In this document: piece after piece, positions 22,815 through 31,676 of the stretch
How the letters are laid out: every line of letters starts with the position of its first letter
Numbering within the stretch: position 1 is the first letter of the stretch
Assembly (NCBI GenBank): GCA_050949255.1
Contig: JBMNFJ010000017.1
Coordinates: 408,378-472,377, forward strand
Direction of reading: 5' to 3'
Length of the DNA: 64,000 nt
Origin: UBA3941 sp002385665
GTDB taxonomy: Bacteria; Bacillota; Clostridia; Caldicoprobacterales; UBA3941
Translations under genes and position numbers: made by a program
Notes under the pieces: model-generated
Seen by the model: the letters and a program-made list of their open reading frames with translations, nothing else
Told to the model about the DNA's origin: nothing
The model's database searches: none

Positions 22815-24143
22815 ATGGCGAAGAAGAAAGCAAGCAAAAACATCCCCCTGCCCATCCTCATCATTATCTGCGCCGTGTTGCTGCATGCCATATATACCAG
22901 CGTCAGCACCCTTGCGCTGGCGATATGGGGCGACAGCGTAATGGGTACGGTGGACAGCTATGACAGCCGGCTGGACAACACAAAAGCGGAGCCAAATCGC
23001 TCCCGAACCGTTTCCAAGGGATATTGGTTTATGGCAAACGGCAAGGAATACCGGGGCTATGTGATGTATGGCAGTGACGAGGCGTGGCCAAGCTTGGGCG
23101 AAGGCGAAACCCGCTCCGAGCGCATCCGCTACCTTGAACTTTTCCCCTATGTCAACAAGCCCGCCATGCTGTGCGATTTTGACGAGATGGGCGAAGGGGC
23201 AATTATTTACCACATTCTCGCCCCCATCGGCTGCCTGCTTTTGCTGCTGCTTGTCATACGCACAGCCAGAGGCGGGAAAAAGAAGAAACGGGCGGCGAGG
23301 AAGCCCGCCGCGCCTCAAATAATCGAAGCAAGGAGTGATACGGATATGTTTTGTCCCAACTGCGGAAACAAGCTGCCGGAGGGCGCGGCTTTCTGTTCTG
23401 CCTGCGGCGCGAAAACACAGGCCAGCGCCCCCGGCGTGTGTACTGCTTGCGGCGCAACGCTTCCGGAGGGAGCCGAATTTTGTATTGGCTGCGGAAAGGC
23501 GGTGAATTCGGCAACGTCGGAGCCGATGGAACCACACCATGTAGCAACTCCCGCGCCCCCACAGAGCGGCGCGGGGCTGGTCGGCTTTTCCGACAGGTAT
23601 AACTGCCCTGAGATACTGGCGGCCGCACAGAAAAACAAAAAATTCTCCATTGGCTGTATGTGGATATTGGTGTTCGTGCCGCTCATCGGCTTTCCCGTCG
23701 CCGGTCTGCTGATGGACGATTTCCCCTTTGGAGAATCCATTGTCATCGGCGTGGGCATCGCTCTTATCATGCTGGTCGTTAATTTACTGGCGCTGCAAAG
23801 GACCAAGAAGCCTATGTGGGAAGGCGTGGTGGTTAATAAGTACAGCAAGGAGAAAAGTGAGCATAGGGGCGGCGAGGACGACAACTGGCGAACCTATACG
23901 GAATACACCACGGTCATAAACACCGACGCAGGCAAGAAAAAGACCATCGTGGAAAAGGACAGCGGACGGCATATGTACGATTATCTCTCCGTTGGTGACA
24001 GGGTGCGGTTTCATCCCAAATTCGGTACATACGAGAAGTACGACAAATCTAAAGACCGTATCATTTACTGCAATGTCTGCTCCATGATGAACCCCATACA
24101 AAATGACCGCTGCAAGCGGTGTAATAACCTATTATTTAAATAA
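22815..24143 (+). CDS. Zinc-ribbon membrane protein, DUF3592-like N-terminus
   Basis: 442 residues from the ATG at 22815 (AAAGGAGCG before it). It begins with a membrane helix (PLPILIIICAVLLHAIYTSV), then a domain with GTVDSYDSR...YWFMANGKEYRGYVMYG like DUF3592, and a second helix (ILAPIGCLLLLLLVI). Two zinc ribbons follow, MFCPNCGNKLPEGAAFCSACG and VCTACGATLPEGAEFCIGCG. Two more helices (IGCMWILVFVPLIGFPVAG, IVIGVGIALIMLVVNLLAL) precede a second DUF3592-like region and a last CxxC...CxxC (NVCSMMNPIQNDRCKRC). The repeated layout suggests a fusion of two related genes. GGAGTGATACGGATATG at 23332-23348 could serve as an internal start. Function unknown. Confidence 0.7.
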   Translation: MAKKKASKNIPLPILIIICAVLLHAIYTSVSTLALAIWGDSVMGTVDSYDSRLDNTKAEPNRSRTVSKGYWFMANGKEYRGYVMYGSDEAWPSLGEGETRSERIRYLELFPYVNKPAMLCDFDEMGEGAIIYHILAPIGCLLLLLLVIRTARGGKKKKRAARKPAAPQIIEARSDTDMFCPNCGNKLPEGAAFCSACGAKTQASAPGVCTACGATLPEGAEFCIGCGKAVNSATSEPMEPHHVATPAPPQSGAGLVGFSDRYNCPEILAAAQKNKKFSIGCMWILVFVPLIGFPVAGLLMDDFPFGESIVIGVGIALIMLVVNLLALQRTKKPMWEGVVVNKYSKEKSEHRGGEDDNWRTYTEYTTVINTDAGKKKTIVEKDSGRHMYDYLSVGDRVRFHPKFGTYEKYDKSKDRIIYCNVCSMMNPIQNDRCKRCNNLLFK

Positions 24144-24156
24144 GGAGGATTTTATA

Positions 24157-24516
24157 ATGGAGAGATTTGACACGCTGCTGGAGGCTGCGGAGTTTTCGGC
24201 AACACGCTGCACAAGCTGGAGTTTTGCCACTTCAAATGATAGATACGATGTAAAAGGCTTGCTGGTGCTTGCCGAAACAAGCGATAGTGAAGACCCCATC
24301 GATGAGGATAGCTTTTATGTGGTATCGCCTGCCGGAGCTATCGGCTTATGTAACGACGGCGAGGACATCGATTGGCTGTTTCTGTCTGACGCTGCGCCGA
24401 ATGAGGATCTGCCGCTGACATACCAAGCTGAGCCGCAGATAAAGTTCTGCTCGAAATGTGGCTCCGGCGCTGTTCTCGGTGCTCGATTTTGCGGTCAGTG
24501 TGGAACAGCGCTATGA
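24157..24516 (+). CDS. Small protein with C-terminal zinc ribbon
   Basis: 119 residues from the ATG at 24157 (AAGGAGG 8 bases before). There is no signal peptide or membrane helix, so it is cytoplasmic. The body (ATSNDRYDVKGLLVLAET..., SFYVVSPAGAIGLCNDGED) is unrecognised. The last 25 residues are a zinc ribbon, FCSKCGSGAVLGARFCGQCG, very similar to the one at the start of the protein at 20096 (GARFCAKCG). Shared ribbons suggest the proteins of this cluster meet at the membrane. It is the last gene of the cluster. Confidence 0.65.
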   Translation: MERFDTLLEAAEFSATRCTSWSFATSNDRYDVKGLLVLAETSDSEDPIDEDSFYVVSPAGAIGLCNDGEDIDWLFLSDAAPNEDLPLTYQAEPQIKFCSKCGSGAVLGARFCGQCGTAL

Positions 24517-24718
24517 AAATAAAAGGCTAATTTGGATGTGGTTTTAGTTTTCCGTAATCAGTGTGCGTTGCTTTTTGAAATTGAATACTTCCGCGACTAT
24601 TGCTTGTTCATGAATGATTCAATGAGTACAAATATCTCAAAGGTAGTCATTGACTGAAGTATATGGACGGTGTGTAACATACATCGGTAACCTCTAAAAC
24701 GAGGGGTGTGCAAAAGCG

Positions 24719-24738
24719 GTGCATCTTTTAACGATTTG
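24719..24738 (+). repeat. Right copy of 20-bp direct repeat bounding the island
   Basis: Identical to 12041-12060. See the left copy for the comparison. It lies between the last zinc-ribbon gene and the shared terminator. Confidence 0.75.
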
Positions 24739-24780
24739 ATTTGACCGGTGCATTTTATCAATAGTTAGTGCCTTTGCCAA

Positions 24781-24825
24781 AAACCCGCAATACAGGGATT
24801 GAATCCTTTATTGCGGGTTTTCTTA
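24781..24825. terminator. Bidirectional terminator
   Basis: Twelve-base stem AAACCCGCAATA 24781-24792 / TATTGCGGGTTT 24809-24820. Plus-strand T-run TTTTCTT; on the minus strand a preceding A-rich stretch gives TTTTTGG. It serves the convergent cluster (plus) and the SAM hydrolase operon (minus). Confidence 0.85.
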
Positions 24826-24838
24826 TTCCAGATTTTTA

Positions 24839-25696
24839 TCATTCATAGATTATTTTGGGAGCTTTTCTGATGGTGATTATCCAGTTTGAGCCCGTATGGA
24901 TATTATAGGCTTTTGAGAAGGAGCCCTGATTGATAGCGACGGCCATATAATCCAGGGAATTCACATATATCAGGGGTTCACCGATATGTACGTCTGCAAA
25001 GGACTTTCCGTACTTTATAATATTCCTATAGACCTCACGGGTGTCATTTAGGATAGCTATCTCAACCCTGTCTCCATAGCTTATTCCAAGCTCATTAAAC
25101 AGTTCCCTGCTGATATTGGTCCATAGGCTACCGAAGCGGACATCCATTATATCGATAGTCCCTGTTATGATATCATTTTCCTTTTTTGCTTCCGTTACGT
25201 TTAGCTCCATAATGCTATCTGGGTCGACTTCTTTACCTATGTCTTTAAACCCTATAATACCTGAAGCCAGCCTTGCACCTACATAGGCATAAATATCCCT
25301 TCCGTGGAAAGTGTGGGACTCACCGGAATTCGGCAACCGGTTTGCTTTTTCATCGATCTCCCTGGCTTCGGTTATTTGAGACATTCGTTTTACGTGTGTA
25401 AGGGTTCCATTGTCAGGAGTGATGATGTATTGGCCATCGCCGGTTTTAACGGCTATACTCCTTCGGGTCGAACCGACACCAGGATCAACTACGGATACAA
25501 AGACCGAGCCTTTGGGCCAATATTTAACCGTTTGAATCAGCCTGTATGAGGCCTCCCAAATGTTGTATTGGGGGATTTCGTGGGTTATATCGCATATAGT
25601 CAGATTCCGGCTGACTGAATAAGCTACACCGTACATGGCACTAACGGCCCCATCGGCTAAGCCAAAGTCCGATTGAAAAACTAATAAGTTTTCCAT
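24839..25696 (-). CDS. SAM hydroxide adenosyltransferase (SAM hydrolase, DUF62)
   Basis: 285 residues, normal for the family. It starts MENLLVFQSDFG, contains VSVVDPGVGSTRRSIAV and ITPDNGTLTHV and FHGRDIYAYVGARLASG, which are the conserved DUF62/SAM_HAT motifs. The family uses hydroxide to split S-adenosylmethionine into adenosine and methionine (EC 3.13.1.8-type activity). The gene is last in an operon with an M20 dipeptidase and an ECF transporter, an arrangement that suggests the transported substrate is linked to SAM, methionine or a nucleoside. The substrate of the transporter is not known. Confidence 0.9.
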   Translation of the reverse strand: MENLLVFQSDFGLADGAVSAMYGVAYSVSRNLTICDITHEIPQYNIWEASYRLIQTVKYWPKGSVFVSVVDPGVGSTRRSIAVKTGDGQYIITPDNGTLTHVKRMSQITEAREIDEKANRLPNSGESHTFHGRDIYAYVGARLASGIIGFKDIGKEVDPDSIMELNVTEAKKENDIITGTIDIMDVRFGSLWTNISRELFNELGISYGDRVEIAILNDTREVYRNIIKYGKSFADVHIGEPLIYVNSLDYMAVAINQGSFSKAYNIHTGSNWIITIRKAPKIIYE

Positions 25697-25719
25697 AGTC
25701 CCCTCCTAAAAAAATAATA

Positions 25720-27075
25720 CTAGATAAGATTAGCCAACCTGGTCATCGCATGGGTATAAATTTTCATAAGATCATAGAGTTCATTTATTCCAATTTTCTC
25801 ATTTGCCTGATGGGCCAATGATTGCTCATGCTTTCTTAATGGGCCGAAGGCCACACAATTTGAAAAGACCTTGCTATAGGTAACACCATGTCCCATTAAG
25901 GGTTCAGCCTCGGGGTCATGGGCTATTTCCCTGTAGGTATCAAGGAGAACCTTTAAGAATGGGGATTCTCTGACTACCAGGGTGGGCTTGTCATCATATA
26001 CCAACCTGACTTTTAATGGCTCTAAGGCCTTGTTCATTTCCTTTGTTAAGGTATCAGAGCCTATACCGTATGGGTATCGGCAATCTATCTCTGCCTTAAG
26101 ATGCTGATTCTTTATCCTGAGAATACCCAAATTCAAGGTTAATTTGCCCATGGGCTCTATATCATGGGCTATATTGGCACCTCTTCCATGACAGTCGGAA
26201 AAACATCGGTATAAGAGCTGTGAAAGCCTATCACCGGTTACAGTCCCTATCAGCTCCAGTAGCCGGACAGTTGCATTAACACCTTCCTCCGGCCTTGATG
26301 CATGGGCAGCCTTGCCCATTACCCTAATCAGAGATCCTCCGTCCTTATCAAGCACCTCGCCCTCATAACCAAGCTTTGAGAGCATATATCTATAGGATGT
26401 TATATCCCCTGTACCATCCAGGAAGGCTGTTGCCATAGGGCTTACTACATTGCATTGTACACCGCCTTCAAGTTCTCTAATGGAGGTTCTTACCTTCTGG
26501 TCCATGGTCCACATCAGTGCCCCCTTCTCCCCATAGGAATAGGGGAATTTACCGTCAGGGGTAAAAGCGAAGATGGGCTCTTTTGCCTTATCCAGGTAGT
26601 ATCTCATGTCGTCCATGGTGCGTTCCTCATCACAGCCTATGACTATACGCAGTTCTCTATTGCAGGGTATCCGGTTATCCTTGATATATTTCAGGGCATA
26701 GTATGTCGCTATAAGGGGGCCCTTCATATCCTGGGCTCCTCTCCCATGGACATGACCATCCATTACGGCACCACTAAAGGGGTCATTCTCCCATCCTGTA
26801 CCGGGTTCCACCACATCCAGATGTGAAACCACATCAATCCTTTCAGAGGCAGGATTTCCCGGGATTCGTACAGCCAGTGCATGGCCATCGTACTCCTTGA
26901 CTTCGAATCCGTCATTTTGGGCCTTGGCTTTTAACCAGACGTAGCCTTCATAAACCTTCTTTCCGTAAGGCATACCTTTTGTCACCGTAGCCTCGTCAAA
27001 AACTGTAGGTATTCTTATGAGCTCTGAAACGCTCCTTATTAAATCTCCATGATAATCTTTAAATTCATATCTCAT
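25720..27075 (-). CDS. M20-family dipeptidase (PepV-like)
   Basis: 451 residues from the ATG at 27075, which overlaps the ecfT stop as ATGA; an upstream GTG adds five residues but is less likely. Metal-binding motifs of M20 peptidases are visible: VSHLDVVEPG (His and catalytic Asp), GRGAQDMKGPL (bridging Asp), IGCDEERTMDD (Glu-Glu), MGHGVTYSKV near the end. A lid domain lies in the middle (AHASRPEEGVNA). It cleaves short peptides in the cytoplasm, typically dipeptides with a broad range. Its coupling to an ECF transporter is unusual and may point to peptide-linked uptake. Confidence 0.87.
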   Translation of the reverse strand: MRYEFKDYHGDLIRSVSELIRIPTVFDEATVTKGMPYGKKVYEGYVWLKAKAQNDGFEVKEYDGHALAVRIPGNPASERIDVVSHLDVVEPGTGWENDPFSGAVMDGHVHGRGAQDMKGPLIATYYALKYIKDNRIPCNRELRIVIGCDEERTMDDMRYYLDKAKEPIFAFTPDGKFPYSYGEKGALMWTMDQKVRTSIRELEGGVQCNVVSPMATAFLDGTGDITSYRYMLSKLGYEGEVLDKDGGSLIRVMGKAAHASRPEEGVNATVRLLELIGTVTGDRLSQLLYRCFSDCHGRGANIAHDIEPMGKLTLNLGILRIKNQHLKAEIDCRYPYGIGSDTLTKEMNKALEPLKVRLVYDDKPTLVVRESPFLKVLLDTYREIAHDPEAEPLMGHGVTYSKVFSNCVAFGPLRKHEQSLAHQANEKIGINELYDLMKIYTHAMTRLANLI

Positions 27076-27923
27076 GAAAAGGGGTACCACATCTTAGAAG
27101 GCGGCGGGTATATAATCCGGGATACAATCCAGAATGCGCAGAAGAGCAATAGGCCCGTATAAATCGCTTTAAAGATTTTATCAGCCTTGCCTTCTTCATG
27201 TTCACAGTAGTAGGTTCTGGTCTTACCCCTCCCGTAACCCCTTAAATCCATGGCGTTGGAGATATTACCAACGCGCTCAAAGGAGGAAATTATCAGTGGA
27301 ACCAGTATAAGCACGTTCTGCTTTATGCGGTCCATCAGGGGTACCTTCTTTGGGTCCAGTTCAACTCCTCTCGCTTGCATAGAGATTTTAATATTTTCAT
27401 AGTCTCTTCCTATATCTGGTATATACCTAAAGGCTATAGAGAATATTGTACATATCTTGTAGGGAACCTTTATTGAATACAGGCCGGCTGCCAACTCCGA
27501 TGGCGTTATGGAAAGGACGAAGACCATGGATATCAGGAAAGAGGTAATCATCTTTAAAAACCGTATGGATAGATACCACAGGGTTTCAAGGGATATAAAG
27601 AGCCTTTTGGTGAAGCTGACCAGAACGGTACGGCTGCCCCCACACCAGAATGCACCTATATCCGGGTTTGCCAGCCAGAACAAAACGATGTTCAGAAGAT
27701 TGACTGCAGCCACAACTATAAAGAAATATCTCAGGGTCTTCCATTCAGGCCTTAGGGAGACTAGTCCAATGATTCCGACTATGAAAAGGGGTAGTATAAG
27801 TCTGAGATCAAAGGACATGATGATGTAGACTAAAAGGATAACGAAGGCACGCACCTTGGTTTTTCCCGTCAGCTTATGGAGATAGGTGTCGCCGGGGATC
27901 AGATTAAGAAGTGGACTTTTCAT
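27072..27923 (-). CDS. ecfT: ECF transporter transmembrane component EcfT
   Basis: 283 residues with about five membrane helices. The two coupling motifs ARG and LRG are in SMQARGVELDPK and AMDLRGYGRGK, the marks of EcfT that touch the ATPases. The gene overlaps ecfA by 20 bases at its start and the dipeptidase by 4 at its end, so the operon is tightly coupled. EcfT joins the substrate component to the ATPase pair in energy-coupling-factor importers. Confidence 0.9.
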   Translation of the reverse strand: MKSPLLNLIPGDTYLHKLTGKTKVRAFVILLVYIIMSFDLRLILPLFIVGIIGLVSLRPEWKTLRYFFIVVAAVNLLNIVLFWLANPDIGAFWCGGSRTVLVSFTKRLFISLETLWYLSIRFLKMITSFLISMVFVLSITPSELAAGLYSIKVPYKICTIFSIAFRYIPDIGRDYENIKISMQARGVELDPKKVPLMDRIKQNVLILVPLIISSFERVGNISNAMDLRGYGRGKTRTYYCEHEEGKADKIFKAIYTGLLLFCAFWIVSRIIYPPPSKMWYPFS

Positions 27924-29622
27924 TATCCTTTTTCATCCTTTCATAGGCAATAAAGTGTTCTATATAGCTTTCAGGGTCCAGATCCAATCGTTTGGCCAGG
28001 GTATAGAGGGAAGTCTGCTTCAGGCTGGCCTTGGTTATCACATCATCGTCCGACAGAACCTTGAAGACCGAATCGTCGGCTATAAGCTCTCCATCGGAAA
28101 ACACCAAGGCCCGATCCGTGTATTCTATGGCAAGGTGCATATCATGGGTTATGAAAATAATCGTAATCCCATATTTCCTGTTCAGATCGTCCAAAAAGTT
28201 CATGATTTCCGTGTAGTGATAATAATCCTGGCCGGCTGTAGGTTCGTCCAAGATGATGATATCGGGCTGCAAAACCAGTATCGAGGCAATGGTGACCCGC
28301 TTTCTTTGCCCATAGCTGACCGCGTAGATAGGCCAATTCCTCATCCCATAGAGGTTGCACATGTCAAGGGCCCTTTCCACTGCGGCATCTATCTCTTCTC
28401 TGCTCTTATCCCGTAGCAGTAAGGCGAGTTCCACCTCGTCCAAAATGATATCCTTAACCAGCATTTGATTGGGGTTTTGCATGACATACCCGATTTTTTC
28501 CCCAATCTCCTTTATGCTGTACTGGAGGTAATTTTCGCCCTCAATGCAGATTTCACCCCTGTCGGGCCTTATTATCCCGCATAGGAGCTTGGCCATGGTG
28601 CTCTTGCCCGCTCCATTTTTCCCTATGAAAGCCACCTTTTCACCCCTGTCTATGGAGAAGGAAACGTCCTTTAGTACATCCCCATCCCCATATGAAAAGG
28701 AAACATTCTGCACCCTTAGGATTTCATCCGTGGCGGGGATGGCTGATCTCTTAACCGGAGTTCTAAAATGCTTTTTAAGCTTATCTTCAAAGGGGGACAG
28801 GTCCATACTGTGAATGTCGGATAGTACCTCCTGGCCGGTAAAGGTACATCCGGCATATTTCATAGCCATGATATATAAGGGTTCCCTGATGCCGTATTTG
28901 GGAAGCAAATTGGAGGTAAGCAGTCTATCCGGGGTACCATCAAATACGATCCTGCCCTCGTTCATAAGAACGATTCTATCCACAGGCCGGTGAAGCACGT
29001 CCTCAAGACGGTGCTCTATGATGATAACGGTCTTTTTCTGTTCAACGTGGATTTGATGGATCAGCTCAATGGCCTGCATCCCCGCCTGGGGGTCGAGGGA
29101 GGCTAAGGGCTCGTCAAAGAGCAAAAGGTCCACATCATCGTGGAGTACTCCTGCCAGGGCTACCTTTTGCTTTTGGCCTCCCGATAGCTCATAGGGCAGA
29201 TGAAGAAGGAAATCCTCCATCCCAACTATTTCGCTTGCCCTTTGCACCTTGGGTATCATTTCCTCCCTGGGGACACTTTGATTTTCCAGAGCGAAGGCTA
29301 TATCCTCGCCGACGCTTAAGGCAACAAATTGGGCATCGGAATCCTGTAGAACGGTACCTACGGTTTTGCTCAATGCGAAAATGCTGGCAGTTTTGGTTTC
29401 TCTGCCAGCAATTTTGCATGAGCCGGTTATTTTACCTTCGTATGAAAAGGGGTTTAACCCGTTGATGCAGTTAGCCAAGGTTGACTTTCCGCTTCCGCTG
29501 GGACCTAAAATTAAAACCTTTTCCCCTTGATAAATAGTTAAATTGATATTATGTAGTGTAGGGGATGATTGCGATTTGTATTGAAATCCAAAATCGATGA
29601 ATTCTACTATAGGTTTTCTCAT
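27904..29622 (-). CDS. ECF transporter ATPase, two fused ABC domains
   Basis: 572 residues containing two ABC cassettes in one chain, where many ECF systems use separate EcfA1 and EcfA2. Domain 1: Walker A GPSGSGKS, signature LSGGQKQKV, Walker B LLLFDEPLASLD. Domain 2 (from ~residue 305): Walker A GKNGAGKS, signature VSYGQRKRV (degenerate LSGGQ), Walker B IIILDEPTAGQD. One base separates it from the substrate component upstream. It energises the importer together with EcfT. Confidence 0.92.
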   Translation of the reverse strand: MRKPIVEFIDFGFQYKSQSSPTLHNINLTIYQGEKVLILGPSGSGKSTLANCINGLNPFSYEGKITGSCKIAGRETKTASIFALSKTVGTVLQDSDAQFVALSVGEDIAFALENQSVPREEMIPKVQRASEIVGMEDFLLHLPYELSGGQKQKVALAGVLHDDVDLLLFDEPLASLDPQAGMQAIELIHQIHVEQKKTVIIIEHRLEDVLHRPVDRIVLMNEGRIVFDGTPDRLLTSNLLPKYGIREPLYIMAMKYAGCTFTGQEVLSDIHSMDLSPFEDKLKKHFRTPVKRSAIPATDEILRVQNVSFSYGDGDVLKDVSFSIDRGEKVAFIGKNGAGKSTMAKLLCGIIRPDRGEICIEGENYLQYSIKEIGEKIGYVMQNPNQMLVKDIILDEVELALLLRDKSREEIDAAVERALDMCNLYGMRNWPIYAVSYGQRKRVTIASILVLQPDIIILDEPTAGQDYYHYTEIMNFLDDLNRKYGITIIFITHDMHLAIEYTDRALVFSDGELIADDSVFKVLSDDDVITKASLKQTSLYTLAKRLDLDPESYIEHFIAYERMKKDNEKSTS

Positions 29623-29623
29623 T

Positions 29624-30226
29624 TTAGATATTCTGCTCTTCCTTTACTTCCTTCTCTTCTAGTTTCAGGTCTGTGCCTCTGGCATTTCGTCTCGCCAACA
29701 GGATGAGTATGGGGATACCTATAATAACCAATACCAAGGTGTTGGATAGCCCGGCTGCCATCGCCTGGAGGAAGGTTATTTCCAATTCTCCGCCGTAAAA
29801 CAGGGTAGTCAGTATTGGAGTTATCACACCAAAGGCCAGAGCATTACCTATGACACAGGCAACGGCATAGATGATCGCATGGACAGGCTTAAAGATACCT
29901 TCATCGATATTGGCGCCATATAAGGGCAGGAGCCCCACAATGAAGCCCAAGACCCCATTGCCAATGGACCAGTCAAACCAGTAGCCCCAACCTCCGATGA
30001 GATCCGCAATAAGATTACCGACAGCGCATGCCACAGCCGCCGGAAGGGCACCAAACATCGCTCCAACGATAACAGGTATGATCATAGCAGTTGTTAGTTT
30101 AGTATTAGTAAACACAGGGATGCCACCGTAGTTCATCAGGACACCAAATAAGGCCGCACCGATAGCTATAGCTACCACTGTTTTGGTGTTCCATACACCA
30201 AGAATCTTTTGAGAAGTGGTCTTCAT
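29624..30226 (-). CDS. ECF transporter substrate-binding (S) component, UPF0397-like
   Basis: 200 residues, about six membrane helices and a charged tail. The start TKTVVAIAIGAALFGVL and the IPV...TNTKLTTAMIIPVIVGAMFGALPAA pattern match the UPF0397/ECF S-component family, some members of which are annotated as riboflavin type without strong evidence. It is the first gene of the operon, with site AGGGGTAAAG before the ATG. The substrate cannot be read from sequence; the SAM hydrolase and dipeptidase neighbours argue against simple riboflavin uptake. Confidence 0.8.
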   Translation of the reverse strand: MKTTSQKILGVWNTKTVVAIAIGAALFGVLMNYGGIPVFTNTKLTTAMIIPVIVGAMFGALPAAVACAVGNLIADLIGGWGYWFDWSIGNGVLGFIVGLLPLYGANIDEGIFKPVHAIIYAVACVIGNALAFGVITPILTTLFYGGELEITFLQAMAAGLSNTLVLVIIGIPILILLARRNARGTDLKLEEKEVKEEQNI

Positions 30227-30708
30227 CTTTACCCCTCCTATATATTTTAATATTCACAGCCAAGCTGGCTGTAAAACATAAAAGGTCTATAAAGATTTAT
30301 CGGATAAGCAATCCAGTGATCACTTAAGCAACTAAAAACTTGATTACTGTGATGTATCTAAGGAGCAATATCTTTATTTCAAGGATGTATATAATTTTAT
30401 AGGTTGTAGGTTTTTTGGATATCAAAGCAATTATTATTTCAACATATCGATATTAACGAATTTAAAAATCATATATGATAGGTCTATATACCAGGATGTT
30501 GCCTGATTGTTGCCTAGTACACTTGTATTGTTATGCTTGTTCTTTTTATAATTATATTTGTAAGTGAGTATAATTGCAAGTAATTTTAGGATCTATTGTA
30601 TAATTTAAGGGGTTTATCAGTAAATGTAGTCCTGTATTTATAGATATTTAGAGCTGAGGGATGTATAATAAAATTAATTCATTATTAAGAAAGGTTGATG
30701 GGGTATAC
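30227..30708. other. Divergent intergenic region between the ECF operon and thyA
   Basis: About 480 AT-rich bases with no gene seen. A palindrome CAGCCAAGCTGGCTG (30257-30271) sits about 30 bases before the ECF operon start, possibly an operator or hairpin. No riboswitch class was recognised on the minus-strand leader. Confidence 0.5.
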
Positions 30709-31539
30709 ATGAGTAAGGCAGATACCATTTTTATAAATATGTGTAAAGAGATTTTAAATGAGGGCTTTTCATCTGAAGGGCAGAAGGTCAGAGCCCGTTG
30801 GGAGGATGGGACCCCGGCCCATACCATAAAGAAGTTTGGGGTGGTAAATAGATATGACCTTTCGGAGGAATTCCCTATACTGACCCTAAGGGGTACCAAC
30901 TTAAAGGCCGCAATAGATGAGTTATTGTGGATATGGCAGAAAAAATCCAACAATGTAAAGGATCTGAACAGCCGGATATGGGATAGTTGGGCTGACGAAT
31001 CCGGCTCTATTGGTAAGGCCTATGGATATCAGATGGGGGTTAAGCACAAGTATGCCGAGGGCGAATTCGATCAGGTGGACAGGGTACTCTATGATTTAAA
31101 GAATAATCCATATAGCCGGCGGATAATAACGAACATATATGTCCATGAAGATCTTCATGCCATGAACCTCTATCCCTGTGCCTACAGCATGACCTTCAAT
31201 GTGACCGGCAATAAGCTTAACGGGATCCTAAATCAGCGTTCCCAGGATGTGTTGGTGGCAAACAACTGGAATGTATGTCAATACGCCATACTGATGCATA
31301 TGTTTGCCCAGGTTAGCGACCTTGAGGTGGGTGAACTGGTCCATGTCATCGCAGATGCCCACATCTACGACAGGCATATACCCTTGGTAAAGGAACTGAT
31401 AAGCCGTGAACCTTACCCGGCTCCAAAACTCATCATAAATCCGGATATAAAGGATTTTTATGATTTTACCGTAGACGATTTCACCTTGGAGAACTACCAA
31501 AGGGGGCCACAGATAAAGAATATTCCCGTAGCCATATAA
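30709..31539 (+). CDS. thyA: Thymidylate synthase (ThyA type)
   Basis: 276 residues from the ATG at 30709 (ATGGGGTATAC before it); an ATG 48 bases earlier is possible but poorly spaced. It makes dTMP from dUMP with methylene-tetrahydrofolate. The catalytic cysteine is in NLYPCAYSMTFNV, the dUMP site in QRSQDVLVANNWNVCQYA, and the C-terminus reads GPQIKNIPVAI. The PCAYS form is typical of one branch of bacterial ThyA. It pairs with the dihydrofolate reductase 140 bases downstream, which regenerates the folate used. Confidence 0.93.
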   Translation: MSKADTIFINMCKEILNEGFSSEGQKVRARWEDGTPAHTIKKFGVVNRYDLSEEFPILTLRGTNLKAAIDELLWIWQKKSNNVKDLNSRIWDSWADESGSIGKAYGYQMGVKHKYAEGEFDQVDRVLYDLKNNPYSRRIITNIYVHEDLHAMNLYPCAYSMTFNVTGNKLNGILNQRSQDVLVANNWNVCQYAILMHMFAQVSDLEVGELVHVIADAHIYDRHIPLVKELISREPYPAPKLIINPDIKDFYDFTVDDFTLENYQRGPQIKNIPVAI

Positions 31540-31676
31540 GAGCGATGTTTGGCAGGGTATTTTTAAGACGAATGTGATGACTTTTGCGTACAGGGCAGGT
31601 AAGGGATAACACTGCCTGGGCAGTGATGATTTAGTATTGCGAATTATAGGAATAGATATGGGAAGGTGAAATAGTT

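Larger units (their letters stand above)
24517..24838. other. Gene-free right edge of the island
   Basis: No gene is seen. It contains the right copy of the 20-bp direct repeat (24719-24738), a small related patch ACCTCTAAAACGAGGGGTGTGCA before it, and a bidirectional terminator at 24781-24820. Beyond it the gene order returns to lower-GC core genes on the minus strand. Confidence 0.6.

Noticed and set aside
30227..30660. SAM or riboflavin riboswitch before the ECF operon
   Set aside because: The minus-strand leader lacks the conserved SAM or FMN riboswitch motifs that I can recognise.
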